A DNA stretch of 51,220 nt from Sphingomonas sp. Leaf412 (GCF_001425405.1 NZ_LMQP01000003.1:726819-778038); one strand, 5' to 3'. Shown: positions 25,331 to 34,635, counted from the first letter of the stretch. The notes: generated by a model from the letters alone, not told the origin. Numbers and translations are program-made.

Positions 25331-27142
25331 TTGCGCCTGATCGCCCTGCTCCTCGCCGCCACCGTCCCGCTTCCCGCCCTCGCCCAGAGCCCGGCGCCGC
25401 GGCCCCCCGTGGCGAAGGCGGGCGACAGCGCGGAGGATGCGAAGCTGTCCGCGCTGTTCCACGCCAGCGACGAGGCGACGTTGCGGCTGAACCCGCTGTC
25501 CGCGCTGTTCCGGGGCGACATGCGCTGGCCCGACCGGATCGGGGATCTGTACACCGACGGCTATCGCGCGGCGCAGAAGGCCAATCTGGAGCGCGATCTC
25601 GCCGCGCTGCGCACGATCGACCGCGCCCGCCTGTCGCCCGTGAACCGCATCGCCTACGACGTGTTCCGCACCGATGCACAGGTGGCGCTGCGCGGCTTCG
25701 CGCCCGAATATCGCGCGCTGGACGAGGCGATGCCGATCACGCATTTCTTCGGCCTCCAGGCCTATTATCCCGACATCGTGTCCGGCACCGGCGCGGCGCC
25801 CTTCAAGACGGTCGCGGATTACGACGCCACGCTGCGCCGCACGTCCGAATATGCCGCGATCCTGGACCGGATCGTCGCGCGCTTCCGCGCCGGACTGGCC
25901 GCGGGCATCACCGAACCGAAGCTGGTCGTGCGCAACATGATCGGGCAGTTCGACGCCCTGATCGCGGAAGGGGTGGAGGGATCGACCTTCTACGCCCCGG
26001 TGAAGACCTTCCCCGCGGGCATCCCCGCCGCGGAGCAGGCGCGGCTGCGCGCCGCCTATGCCGCGCAGATCCGCGACGTCGTCACCCCGGCGCACGTGCG
26101 CATCCGCGATTTCCTGCGCGACACGTACCTGCCCAGGGCGCGCGACACGGTCGGCCTGTCCGCGCTGCCGGGCGGGGCGGCCTATTACGATTATCTGATC
26201 GAGGCGCAGACGACGTTGCCGCAGACCGCGGACGCGGTGCATACGCTGGGCCTTTCGGAGGTGGCGCGCATCCTGCGCGAGATGGAGAAGCAGAAGGCGG
26301 CCACGGGCTTCGAGGGCGACCTGCCCGCCTTCTTCACCTATCTGCGCACCGAACCGCGCTTCCAGCCGAAGACGGCGGAGGAACTGCGGCTGGATTACGA
26401 GGCGATCGGCCGGCGCGTGGCGACGCGCATTCCCGAGCAATTCTCGCTCCTGCCGCGTGCGAAGCTGGAGATCCGCCCGGTCCCCGCCTTCCGCGAGAAA
26501 GGCGACGCCGCGGGCTCCTACAACCAGGGCACGCCCGACGGTTCGCGCCCCGGCATCTTCTACTACAACACCTACGACCTGAAGAACCGCTACAAATGGG
26601 GTGAGGAGACGCTGTACCTGCACGAGGCGGTGCCGGGGCATCATTTCCAGATCAGCCTGGCGCAGGAGAACGAGGCGCTGCCCGCCTTCATGCGCTTCGG
26701 CGGCAATACCGCCTATGTCGAGGGCTGGGCATTGTATGCCGAGACGTTGTGGAAGGAACTGGGGGTCGAGAGCGACCCGTACCAGCGCATGGGCGGCCTG
26801 AACGACGAGATGCTGCGGGCGATGCGGCTGGTCGTCGACACCGGGCTGCATGCGAAGGGATGGACCCGCGACCGGGCGATCAAGTACATGACCGACAATT
26901 CCCCGATGCCGCTCAGCGACGCGACCGCGGAGGTCGAACGCTATATCGCGGTGCCGGGGCAGGCGCTGGCGTACAAGACCGGCGCGCTGACGATCCAGCG
27001 GCTGAAGGCGAAGGCGCAGGCGACGCTGGGCGCGACATTCGACCCGCGCAGGTTCCACGCGGCGGTGCTGGACACCGGCGCGCTGCCGATGACGGTGCTG
27101 GAGAAGAAGATCGACGACTGGATCGCGGCGGGGGGGGAATAG
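25331..27142 (+). CDS. DUF885 family exported metallopeptidase-like protein
   Basis: I place the start at a TTG at 25331, with GGAG eight bases upstream, because it opens a clean signal peptide ending PLPALAQ (about residue 19). The 603-residue product has the DUF885 zinc motif LYLHEAVPGHHFQ (HExxPGHH) near 435 and FGGNTAYVEGWALYAETLW downstream, where the further Glu ligand lies. The family is annotated as putative carboxypeptidase-like periplasmic proteins; substrates are unknown. It is followed by a strong hairpin terminator. Confidence 0.82.
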   Translation: MRLIALLLAATVPLPALAQSPAPRPPVAKAGDSAEDAKLSALFHASDEATLRLNPLSALFRGDMRWPDRIGDLYTDGYRAAQKANLERDLAALRTIDRARLSPVNRIAYDVFRTDAQVALRGFAPEYRALDEAMPITHFFGLQAYYPDIVSGTGAAPFKTVADYDATLRRTSEYAAILDRIVARFRAGLAAGITEPKLVVRNMIGQFDALIAEGVEGSTFYAPVKTFPAGIPAAEQARLRAAYAAQIRDVVTPAHVRIRDFLRDTYLPRARDTVGLSALPGGAAYYDYLIEAQTTLPQTADAVHTLGLSEVARILREMEKQKAATGFEGDLPAFFTYLRTEPRFQPKTAEELRLDYEAIGRRVATRIPEQFSLLPRAKLEIRPVPAFREKGDAAGSYNQGTPDGSRPGIFYYNTYDLKNRYKWGEETLYLHEAVPGHHFQISLAQENEALPAFMRFGGNTAYVEGWALYAETLWKELGVESDPYQRMGGLNDEMLRAMRLVVDTGLHAKGWTRDRAIKYMTDNSPMPLSDATAEVERYIAVPGQALAYKTGALTIQRLKAKAQATLGATFDPRRFHAAVLDTGALPMTVLEKKIDDWIAAGGE

Positions 27143-27158
27143 GCCGCGGTTCCGGATG

Positions 27159-27184
27159 GGCCCCTCCCTCTGTCGGGAGGGGCC
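27159..27184. terminator. Bidirectional hairpin terminator
   Basis: GGCCCCTCCC and GGGAGGGGCC form a perfect 10-bp stem with a TCTGTC loop, between the convergent DUF885 and methyltransferase genes. There is no clear U-tract. Confidence 0.55.
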
Positions 27185-27220
27185 TTGCGCTTGCCCCGGA
27201 ACCGCGTTGGCGGCGGATGC

Positions 27221-28024
27221 CTACTTCGGCTTTACGAAGCGCAGCGTCATCCGGTCGCTTTCGCCGATCGCGGCATATTTGGCGCGGTCGACGTCGCCCA
27301 GGCGATAGGTCGGCGGCAACGTCCAGACGCCTTCGGGGTGATCGTGCGTATCCTTCGGGTTGGCGTTCACCTCCGACGCGCCCGCCGGCCGGAACCCGGC
27401 CGCCTCGGCCAGCTTCACGACCGTGCTGGTCTTCAGGTATCCGCTCTTGGCTTCCAGCGCGGTGTCCGCGCCTTCGGGCAGGCGGTGCTCCACGATGCCC
27501 AGCGTGCCGCCGGGCTTCAGCATCGTGAACCACGCCTTGAACGCATTCGCCGCGGTCGTGCCGCCGCCCATCGTCAGGTTGTGGATGTTGCGGAACGTCA
27601 GCACCACGTCCTGGCTGTTCGCGGGCACCGTCGACGCGCCGGTCGCGCCGTCCAGCGTGGCGACCGTACCGGTCAGCTTCTTTTCGGCCAGCATCTTCGT
27701 CGTGCCCTCGACGCTGCGCGGCGTGACCAGCGCGGTGTAGCTGCCGCCCTTCGCCGGGATCGTCGCCAGGATCTCGCTGTACCAGCCGCCGCCGGGGATG
27801 AATTCCACCACCTTCTTCGCGGGAGTCACGCCGAAGAAGGCGAGCGTCTGCGCCGGGTGGCGCCACGCGTCGCGCGCGCGGTTCGCCTCGCTGCGCGCGG
27901 GGTTGGCGATCGCGCGGGTGACGGCCGCGTCGGGGGCGGCATCGCGGGCTTGCGGCGCGGCGGCATAGGCGGCAACGCCGGCGCCCGCGACGGCGGCGAT
28001 CGCGAACAGGGGACGGAATGTCAT
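27221..28024 (-). CDS. Exported class I SAM-dependent methyltransferase-like protein
   Basis: The 267-residue protein from the ATG at 28024 has a signal peptide (MTFRPLFAIAAVAGAGVAAY, cleavage near residue 22). A methyltransferase domain follows: motif I is VVEFIPGGGWYSEILA, a later strand is DVVLTFRNIHNL, and LKPGGTLGIVEHRL is motif III-like. Its ending, with HDHPEGVWTLPP, is typical of the predicted periplasmic methyltransferase group. How a SAM-fold protein works outside the cytoplasm is unresolved. It may act on another ligand. Confidence 0.8.
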   Translation of the reverse strand: MTFRPLFAIAAVAGAGVAAYAAAPQARDAAPDAAVTRAIANPARSEANRARDAWRHPAQTLAFFGVTPAKKVVEFIPGGGWYSEILATIPAKGGSYTALVTPRSVEGTTKMLAEKKLTGTVATLDGATGASTVPANSQDVVLTFRNIHNLTMGGGTTAANAFKAWFTMLKPGGTLGIVEHRLPEGADTALEAKSGYLKTSTVVKLAEAAGFRPAGASEVNANPKDTHDHPEGVWTLPPTYRLGDVDRAKYAAIGESDRMTLRFVKPK

Positions 28025-28066
28025 GGCGATTCCTTCGGAAGGTGATGCCGCGGGTGTGGGCGAGCG

Positions 28067-28261
28067 ATGATCGAGTGGCAAGACCTCCTCTTCGCGCTGG
28101 CGGGCGCGGCGATCGCGGTGGCGATAGCGGCGGGCTGGCGCGATGCGCGGCGCCGCCGCCGCGACGACGTCGACGCGGTCGGCTGGGTCGACTGGACGAC
28201 GGTGCAGGTCCTGGCGGTGTTCGTCGCGGCGGGCGCGGCGCTGCTGGCGTGGAAGGGGTGA
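28067..28261 (+). CDS. Small two-helix membrane protein, unknown
   Basis: The 64 residues form two hydrophobic helices (about 6-23 and 43-61) separated by a charged loop with DARRRRRDD. It overlaps no other gene and lies between the exported methyltransferase and the HTH-DUF4019 gene. No clear ribosome-binding site is seen. I do not recognise a family. Confidence 0.5.
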   Translation: MIEWQDLLFALAGAAIAVAIAAGWRDARRRRRDDVDAVGWVDWTTVQVLAVFVAAGAALLAWKG

Positions 28262-28314
28262 CCCCGATTTTTTGGGGGTAGCTCCCGACGGGGGCGGCAC
28301 GTAGGTCGATCGGA

Positions 28315-29097
28315 ATGGACATGCGGGTCGAGGAAGGATTGCGGGCGCTTTCCGAGAAGGAGAAGCAGACGCTGCGCCTGATCGTGCGCGGTCACGACGC
28401 GAAATCGACCGCGCGCAGCCTGGGGCTGTCGGTCCACACGATCAACGAGCGGCTGCGCGACGCGCGGCGCAAGCTGGCGGTGTCCAGCAGCCGGGAAGCC
28501 GCGCGCATCCTGCTGGCGGCGGAGCGCGACGTCGCCGGCGCGGCCCCCGAATTGCTGGGGGACAGGCAAATCGGGGCAGACCCGGCGTCCGTTGCGGTCG
28601 ATCCCGGGGATGCGCCGACCGGCGGCGCGGGGCGGGCATATCGCCGGCCCTCGATCATCATCGGAGTCGTCCTCATGACCCTCGTCCTCGGCCTGCTGGC
28701 CCTCGCCACCCTTCCGCAATCCGCCCCCGCCCCCGCGTCCGCCCCGGCGCCCGCACCCACACAAACGCCCGACGCCGCGGTGGTGGATGCGGCGCGGCAA
28801 TTCCTGCTGCTGGTCGACCAGGGCAAATGGGACGAAAGCTATCGTTCGTTCGGCACCGCGTTCCGGAAGCTGAACACCGCCACGGTGTGGGCCGACGTGT
28901 CGGAGAAGGTGCGCGTGCCGCTGGGCGCGGTCACGTCGCGCACCTTGCTGAGCCAGGAGAATCTGCCCGCACCGCCGCACGGCTACGAGGTGGTGAAGTT
29001 CCGCACGTCCTTCGCCAACAAGGGCGAGGCGGTGGAGACGGTGACGCTGGACCGCGAGGGCGGCGCGTGGCGGATCGTGGGCGTGACGATCGGGTGA
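28315..29097 (+). CDS. Membrane-anchored LuxR-type HTH protein with extracytoplasmic DUF4019 domain
   Basis: The 260-residue protein begins with a GerE/LuxR helix-turn-helix (about 11-60): LSEKEKQTLRLIVRGHDAKS, then the recognition region LGLSVHTINERLRDARRKL. A linker leads to one membrane helix (about 113-132), a Pro/Ala-rich spacer and a DUF4019 domain (about 153-258) that should be periplasmic. The layout suggests a one-component transmembrane regulator, like ToxR/CadC but with a LuxR DNA-binding domain at the N-terminus. The signal and targets are unknown. It is convergent with the aspartic protease gene, 7 bp away. Confidence 0.82.
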   Translation: MDMRVEEGLRALSEKEKQTLRLIVRGHDAKSTARSLGLSVHTINERLRDARRKLAVSSSREAARILLAAERDVAGAAPELLGDRQIGADPASVAVDPGDAPTGGAGRAYRRPSIIIGVVLMTLVLGLLALATLPQSAPAPASAPAPAPTQTPDAAVVDAARQFLLLVDQGKWDESYRSFGTAFRKLNTATVWADVSEKVRVPLGAVTSRTLLSQENLPAPPHGYEVVKFRTSFANKGEAVETVTLDREGGAWRIVGVTIG

Positions 29098-29104
29098 TGC
29101 CCTT

Positions 29105-30265
29105 TCAATAGAATCGCCGCAGCGTCAGCCGCCGCTCCGCGCCGTCGCACATCCGCAACGCGACGGCGCGGCCCGCGGCGGCGGTGGGCCAGCCGGCCTG
29201 CGCGCTGCCGACATAGTCCGGCCCGATCGCGATACCGTCGATCGCGCAGATCGCTTCGCCGTCGCGCCATCCCGCCGCCGCGGCGGGGCCACCGCGCATG
29301 ACGTGCAGCACCTTCAGCCGGTCGCGCGCCACGCCCAGCAGCAATCCGCTGGTCGACCGGACCGGCGCGGTGGCGGCGGCGGGGTCCGCGGCCAGCAGCA
29401 TGTGCCCGGCCGCGGGGTCCAGCAGCACGCGATAGCGCTGGAGGAAGCCCGATCCGATCCGCCCCGCGACGCGGATGGTGTCGGAAAAGCCGCCCGGCGG
29501 CTCGATCCTCACCTCCACGTCGCGGGCGGTCGCGCGCCCGACGGTCAGCTCGGGGACGATCGCCATGCCGCTGACCACCGCGCCCGCGATGCCGTAGGAC
29601 ACGGTGGTGGTCGCCGGCGTCCCCGCGGGCATCGCGCGCGCCCACGCGGCGTGCGACAGCGTCACGGCGGAACCGTCGCCGGTATCGACGACGACGGGCT
29701 GGAAGCGCTGCCCGCCGAGGCCGACGTCGCTGACGTACACCAGCCGGTCGGGCGCGATCGACAGCGGCGCGGCGATGCCGGGGAAGGGCATCCGCCCCGA
29801 CGGCAGGAAGCGGAAGCGGCGGTGCGCGTAATCGATGTCGAGCGCGAAGGGCGCGGTCAGGTCGCGACCGACCAGCAGGTCGACGGCCGCCGCCCCGCCC
29901 GTCGCCGCCGCGGGCAGGTCCACCACCGCCAGCGTGCCGCCGCGCCGGACCAGTCCGCCGATCGCCAGCGTCGCGGTATCGACCCTGCCGACCGCGACGC
30001 TCCCCCCGATCGCGGTCGCCCGCCCGCCCGCGGTGATCGCAAGGCCCTGCGCCGCGGCGTAGCGCCGCGCCAGGACGGACATGCTGACCCCGGTGTCGAG
30101 GATCGCGGTGACCGCGCGGCCGTCCAGCGTCATCGCGAAGCGGATCTGGTTCCCCGGCGTCAGGTCGAACGCGACCCACCGCGCCTCGCTGTCGGGCGCA
30201 AGCGTGGCCACCGGCGCCGCACCGGCGAGCGCGAGGAAGGCGAGGAGGGAGAAGAGGATACGCAC
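29105..30265 (-). CDS. Retropepsin-like aspartic protease with C-terminal PDZ domain
   Basis: A GTG start at 30265 has GGGAG six bases upstream. The longer open frame runs back into the R2 repeat and is rejected. The 386-residue product has a signal peptide (LFSLLAFLALAGAAP). The first aspartic half contains AILDTGVSMSVL and the second VVVDTGDGSAVTL, so both catalytic DTG motifs are in one chain. A PDZ-like C-terminus (from about 290; LKVLHVMRGGPAAAAGWRDG) follows. It is probably periplasmic, either a protease or a peptide binder. The family often annotates as aspartyl protease plus PDZ, and targets are unknown. Confidence 0.83.
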   Translation of the reverse strand: MRILFSLLAFLALAGAAPVATLAPDSEARWVAFDLTPGNQIRFAMTLDGRAVTAILDTGVSMSVLARRYAAAQGLAITAGGRATAIGGSVAVGRVDTATLAIGGLVRRGGTLAVVDLPAAATGGAAAVDLLVGRDLTAPFALDIDYAHRRFRFLPSGRMPFPGIAAPLSIAPDRLVYVSDVGLGGQRFQPVVVDTGDGSAVTLSHAAWARAMPAGTPATTTVSYGIAGAVVSGMAIVPELTVGRATARDVEVRIEPPGGFSDTIRVAGRIGSGFLQRYRVLLDPAAGHMLLAADPAAATAPVRSTSGLLLGVARDRLKVLHVMRGGPAAAAGWRDGEAICAIDGIAIGPDYVGSAQAGWPTAAAGRAVALRMCDGAERRLTLRRFY

Positions 30266-30322
30266 GCGTCGCTCCCTACGCGCGGCGGCGCGCGGCGAGA
30301 AGCGGGCGCGCAGTTTCTCGAT

Positions 30323-30377
30323 TGTGTCCCCGCGAAGGCGGGGACCCAGACTGGGCTCCCGCCTTCGCGGGAGCACA
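30323..30377 (+). repeat. Palindromic repeat family R2, copy 2
   Basis: GTGTCCCCGCGAAGGCGGGG, then ACCCAGACTGGG, then CTCCCGCCTTCGCGGGAG. It lies between cpaF and the aspartic protease gene on the same strand and probably separates their transcripts. Confidence 0.88.
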
Positions 30378-30461
30378 AGGGAACTGGGCGTCGGCTCGGA
30401 AGCGAGGATCAACATCCGCCATGCGCACCGAACCGCACCGGTGCTGGAAGAATTCCCGATC

Positions 30462-32006
30462 CTACAGGCACGCCTCCAGATACGCCTGGTCGAAGCCGTA
30501 TTGCCGCGCCTTGTCCAGCGTGTAGGGGCGCAGGCCCATCGACCGGTATTCGCCGATGATCTTCCCGTCGGCGCTTTCGTCCAGATATTCGAACTTGAAC
30601 AATTCCTGCGTCACGATGACGGGGCCTTCCATCCCGATGACCTCGGTGATGTTGGTCACGCGGCGGCTGCCGTCGCGCAGGCGCTTCACCTGGATGATGA
30701 GCTCGACCGAATCCGCGATCTGGCGGCTGATCGCCTCCTTCGGGACCTTGATGTCGGACATCATCACCATGTTCTCCATCCGCGCCAGCGCCTCGCGCGG
30801 GCTGTTGGCGTGGAGGGTGCACATCGATCCGTCGTGGCCGGTGTTCATCGCGGCGAGCATGTCGAAACACTCGCTGCCGCGGATTTCGCCCAGGATGATG
30901 CGGTCCGGGCGCATGCGCAGCGCGTTCTTGACCAGGTCGCGGATGCTGATCTCGCCCTGACCCTCCAGGTTGGCGGGGCGCGTTTCCAGCGGCAGCCAGT
31001 GCGGCTGCTGCAACCGCAATTCCGCCGCGTCCTCGATCGTCAGCACGCGCTCGCCCGGGTCGATCATCTTCGAAATGGCGTTCAGCATCGTCGTCTTGCC
31101 CGATCCGGTGCCGCCCGAGATGACGATGTTGAACCGGCTGGCGCCCGCCACCTTCAACGCGGTAGCCATTTTCGGCGACATGCTGCCGAACCCGGCCATC
31201 ATGTCGAGCGTGATCGGCTTGGCGGAGAATTTGCGGATCGAGATCGCCGTGCCCTTGAGGCTCAGCGGCGGGACGATGACGTTGACGCGGCTGCCGTCCT
31301 TCAGGCGGGCGTCGGCCAGCGGGCTGGTCTGGTCGACGCGGCGGCCGACGCTGTTGCAGATGCGCTGCGCGATCTGGAACAGATGCTCCTCGTCGCGGAA
31401 CTGGATCTGCGCCAGCTCCAGCTTGCCCTTGCGCTCCACGAACGTCTGGTCGGGGCCGTTGACCATGATGTCGCTGATGTCCGCATCGGCCAGCAGTTCC
31501 TCCAGCGGCCCCAGACCCAGCAGTTCGTCGACCAGCACCTTTTCCAGCGCGAACTGCTCGCGCCGGTTCAGCGTCAGCTTCAGCTCCGCCAGCACCTCGC
31601 CGATGATCGGGCGGAATTCCTCCGCCAGCTCGTCCTTGCCCAGCGTCGCCGCGGCCTCGGGATCGACGCGTTCCAGCAGGCGGGGGAGGACCTGTTCCTT
31701 GATGCGGTGGATCGACGCCTCGAACCCCTCGACCCGGCTCGATCCCGATTCGCCGCTGGCGTTCTGCCGCTCGGTCAGCCGCGCCATCGCGTCCAGCTGC
31801 GCGGGCGGGGTGGTCGCGGACAGGCCGTCGGTCTCCAGCGCCAGCGCCAGCGCGTCCAGCGGCGGGAATTGCTCCCCCGCGGTCGCGCCGCCCGCGTCGT
31901 TGCGCTGCATGCCGCCGCCCTGCATCGGGCGCGCCACGCCGAAGCCGGGGCGCACCCCCGCTCCGCCGCCGCCGCCGATCCCGCCCCGTCGCCCGAACGC
32001 GCTCAT
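30462..32006 (-). CDS. cpaF: CpaF/TadA-family secretion ATPase
   Basis: The 514-residue ATPase starts at the ATG at 32006. It has a Gly-rich disordered head (1-40), the T4SS/T2SS ATPase N-terminal domain and the catalytic core. Walker A is SGGTGSGKTTMLNA, the Asp box is LTIEDAAELRL, Walker B-like is ILGEIRGSE, and the His box is MNTGHDGSMCTLHANSPREA. CpaF powers Flp/tight-adherence pilus assembly at the inner membrane. No other cpa or tad gene is next to it in this window, so it appears to be orphaned from its cluster. It is divergent from the crotonase gene. Confidence 0.92.
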   Translation of the reverse strand: MSAFGRRGGIGGGGGAGVRPGFGVARPMQGGGMQRNDAGGATAGEQFPPLDALALALETDGLSATTPPAQLDAMARLTERQNASGESGSSRVEGFEASIHRIKEQVLPRLLERVDPEAAATLGKDELAEEFRPIIGEVLAELKLTLNRREQFALEKVLVDELLGLGPLEELLADADISDIMVNGPDQTFVERKGKLELAQIQFRDEEHLFQIAQRICNSVGRRVDQTSPLADARLKDGSRVNVIVPPLSLKGTAISIRKFSAKPITLDMMAGFGSMSPKMATALKVAGASRFNIVISGGTGSGKTTMLNAISKMIDPGERVLTIEDAAELRLQQPHWLPLETRPANLEGQGEISIRDLVKNALRMRPDRIILGEIRGSECFDMLAAMNTGHDGSMCTLHANSPREALARMENMVMMSDIKVPKEAISRQIADSVELIIQVKRLRDGSRRVTNITEVIGMEGPVIVTQELFKFEYLDESADGKIIGEYRSMGLRPYTLDKARQYGFDQAYLEACL

Positions 32007-32091
32007 TCCACTCGATCCCTCGCGTAATCGTGGTGCAGGGCTAGTGGCCAAGCCTTTAGAATTGCCTAACCATGACGCGGAGGAGACGATG

Positions 32092-32871
32092 ATGGACGAG
32101 CCTGTACTGGTAACGCGCGACGGCGCGGTCGCGACGGTGACGCTGAACCGCCCCGCGGCGATGAACGCGCTGTCGCAGGCGATGCGCGCCGCCTTGTACG
32201 ATGCGATGACCGACCTCGACCGCGACGATTCCGTCGCCTGCGTCGTGCTGACGGGGGCGGGGGAGCGCGCGTTCACCGCGGGGCTGGACCTGAAGGAACT
32301 GGGCTCCACCCCCGGCGCGCTGGGCGCGGCGAACGCGACCGATGCGGCGGCGAACCCGGTGCGGGCGGTGGAGGCGTGCCGAAAGCCCGTGATCGGCGCG
32401 ATCAACGGCGTCGCGATCACCGGCGGCTTCGAACTGGCGCTGGCGTGCGACATATTGATCGCCAGCACCGCGGCACGCTTCGCCGATACGCATGCGCGCG
32501 TCGGCGTCATGCCGGGCTGGGGCCTGTCGCAGAAGCTGTCGCGGATGATCGGCGTGTCGCGTGCGAAGGAATTGTCGTTCAGCGGCAATTTCCTCGACGC
32601 GCAGACCGCCTGCGCCTGGGGCCTGGTCAACCGCGTCGTGGCGCCCGACGCGCTGCTGCCCGCCGCGCGCGCGCTGGCGGCGGACATCGCCTCCGCCGAT
32701 CCCGCCTTCGTGGCGGCGTACAAGCGCCTGATCGACGACGGCTTCGCGCTGTCCTTCGGGGAGGGGATGGCGCTGGAACAGGCGCGCTCGACCGCCGCCA
32801 ACCGGCTGGTGACGCCCGCCTCGGTGGAGGCCCGCCGCGCCGCGGTCCAGGCGCGGGGGCGAAACCAGTAA
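32092..32871 (+). CDS. Crotonase (enoyl-CoA hydratase/isomerase family) protein
   Basis: I choose the ATG at 32092 (259 residues), with GGAG six bases upstream; an ATG three bases earlier is possible. The crotonase fold is clear: TLNRPAAMNALSQAM, the oxyanion-hole segments AGERAFTAGLDLKEL and INGVAITGGFELALACD. The segment after it reads FADTHARVGVMPGWGLSQKL, where a Glu (of PE) usually stands; here it is His. The second Glu region, SRAKELSFSG, is kept. The precise reaction is thus uncertain, and hydratase, isomerase or another crotonase reaction is possible. Fatty-acid metabolism is likely. Confidence 0.85.
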   Translation: MDEPVLVTRDGAVATVTLNRPAAMNALSQAMRAALYDAMTDLDRDDSVACVVLTGAGERAFTAGLDLKELGSTPGALGAANATDAAANPVRAVEACRKPVIGAINGVAITGGFELALACDILIASTAARFADTHARVGVMPGWGLSQKLSRMIGVSRAKELSFSGNFLDAQTACAWGLVNRVVAPDALLPAARALAADIASADPAFVAAYKRLIDDGFALSFGEGMALEQARSTAANRLVTPASVEARRAAVQARGRNQ

Positions 32872-32948
32872 TCTGGCGCTTGCGACCGTACATACGGATG
32901 TCCAGACTCGCGGCTGATGACGGTGGAACGGGCGGGGTCGCACGGGTG

Positions 32949-34487
32949 ATGGGCAGGATGATCGGTGCGCTCGCCGCGGTCGTGACGGCGTGCGTCGCCG
33001 TGCCAGCGGCGGCGACGTGGCATGAGGCGACGACGCGGCACTTCACCGTCTACGCCGACGACAGCGCGCCGGCGGTGCAGAAGATGGCCGACGACCTCGA
33101 ACGGCTCGACGCGATCTCGCGCCTCTTCCTGAAGCAGGAGGACGTGCCCGGCGCGGACGCGAACAAGCTCACCATCTATGTCCTGCCCGACCTGGAGGCG
33201 ATCCAGCGCCTCTACGGTCGCGGCGGCGGCAACGTCGGCGGCTTCTACGTCGGGCGCGCCAGCGGGTCGGTCGCCTTCACGCCGCGCCGCGCCGGATCGG
33301 GCGGCATCAACGAACTCAATCCCCAGATCGTCCTCTACCACGAATACGGCCACCATTTCCTGCTGGGCAACAAGGCGTACGCCTTCCCGGCATGGTTCTC
33401 GGAAGGGTTCGCCGAATTCGTCTCGACCGCACGGCGCGAGGACGGGAAGACGATCCTCGGCTCTCCCGCCAATCACCGCGCCTACAGCCTGCTGGGCAGA
33501 TATCGCCTGCCGGTCGGGCGGTTGTTCGATCTTACGCGGCGCGGCAGTCCGGCCGAGATCGACCAGCTCTACGCACGCGGCTGGCTGCTGACGCATTATC
33601 TGCTGATGACGCCGGGCGGGGTGGCGAAGCTCAACACCTATCTGGCCGCGGTCAACGCGGGCACCCCGGGGCAGGAGGCGGCGCAGCGCGCGTTCGGCGA
33701 CCTGAAATCGCTCGACCGCGCGCTGGGGCGATATCTGCATGCGCGTCATATGAGCGCGATCGGAATGCCCGACGACAAGCTGCCGATCGTCCCCGCCACG
33801 GTGCGCGAACTGCCGCCGGGACAGGCGGCGCTGATCCGGCTGCGGATGGAATCGGTGCGCGGGGTCGATGCGAAGGCGGGGGCCAGGGTGTATGCCCGCG
33901 CCGCTGCCGTCGCCGCGGGCTTTCCCGGCGACGCGGTCGTACAGGGCTGGCTTGCCGAGATGGCGTTCGACGCGGACCGGCTCGATGCCGCCGCCGCGGC
34001 CGCGGATCGCGCGCTGGCGGCGGATCCGACATCGCGACAGGCGCTGCGGTATCGCTCGCACGTCCTGGCCGCGCGTGCGATCGCGGCGAAGGCGACGGAC
34101 GAGGCGACGTGGAAGGCGGTGCGCCGGCCGTTGCTGGCCGCCAATCGCCTGTCGCCCGACGATGCCGCGGTGCTGATGGCGTACTACGGCACCTTTGCGG
34201 CGCAGGGCGTCGATCCCAATGCGAGCGCGATCAAGGGGCTGATCCGTGCGCAGGAACTGGTGCCGCAGGATGCCGGCCTGCGCGCGTCCGCCGCGCGACA
34301 GGCGCTGGTAGACGGCGATCGCGACACCGCGCTGCGGCTGTTTCGCCCGCTCGCCTATAATCCCCACGGCAGCGATCCGCGCGTGATGGCGGCGGTGAAG
34401 AAGCTGGAGGAGGGCGCCACGGCGAAGAGCGTGCTGGCCGACCTCGACGCCGCGCCGGAGGACGCGACCCCGAAGCCGCCCGGCTGA
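32949..34487 (+). CDS. Exported HExxH zinc metallopeptidase with TPR-like C-terminus
   Basis: The start is uncertain: an ATG at 32949 gives 512 residues, and a Met three codons later or an upstream GTG are alternatives. A signal peptide ends near VPAAATWHEA. A gluzincin-type motif VLYHEYGHHFLL, followed by WFSEGFAEFVS, supplies the two His and the Glu ligand. The C-terminal half is Ala-rich and helical with TPR-like repeats (AAAAAADRALAADPTSRQAL). It is probably a periplasmic protease or a scaffold. It lies upstream of atpH, with a hairpin between. Confidence 0.8.
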   Translation: MGRMIGALAAVVTACVAVPAAATWHEATTRHFTVYADDSAPAVQKMADDLERLDAISRLFLKQEDVPGADANKLTIYVLPDLEAIQRLYGRGGGNVGGFYVGRASGSVAFTPRRAGSGGINELNPQIVLYHEYGHHFLLGNKAYAFPAWFSEGFAEFVSTARREDGKTILGSPANHRAYSLLGRYRLPVGRLFDLTRRGSPAEIDQLYARGWLLTHYLLMTPGGVAKLNTYLAAVNAGTPGQEAAQRAFGDLKSLDRALGRYLHARHMSAIGMPDDKLPIVPATVRELPPGQAALIRLRMESVRGVDAKAGARVYARAAAVAAGFPGDAVVQGWLAEMAFDADRLDAAAAAADRALAADPTSRQALRYRSHVLAARAIAAKATDEATWKAVRRPLLAANRLSPDDAAVLMAYYGTFAAQGVDPNASAIKGLIRAQELVPQDAGLRASAARQALVDGDRDTALRLFRPLAYNPHGSDPRVMAAVKKLEEGATAKSVLADLDAAPEDATPKPPG

Positions 34488-34524
34488 CCACCCGTGCGCA
34501 CCGCCGCGACGGCGCGACCCGGTT

Positions 34525-34545
34525 GCATCGGGCGGGACCCGATGC
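34525..34545 (+). terminator. GC-rich hairpin after the metallopeptidase gene
   Basis: GCATCGGG and CCCGATGC form a perfect 8-bp stem around CGGGA, 38 bp after the stop and 90 bp before atpH. No U-tract follows, so it could instead be a leader structure of the atp mRNA. Confidence 0.4.
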
Positions 34546-34635
34546 TACGCGCCCGCCAACTCGAGCGATGGTGCCCGCCGCGGTGCCGCCTGGTCGCACG
34601 AGGCCCATTCTTGCGGCACGAGGAAAGCGAATCGC

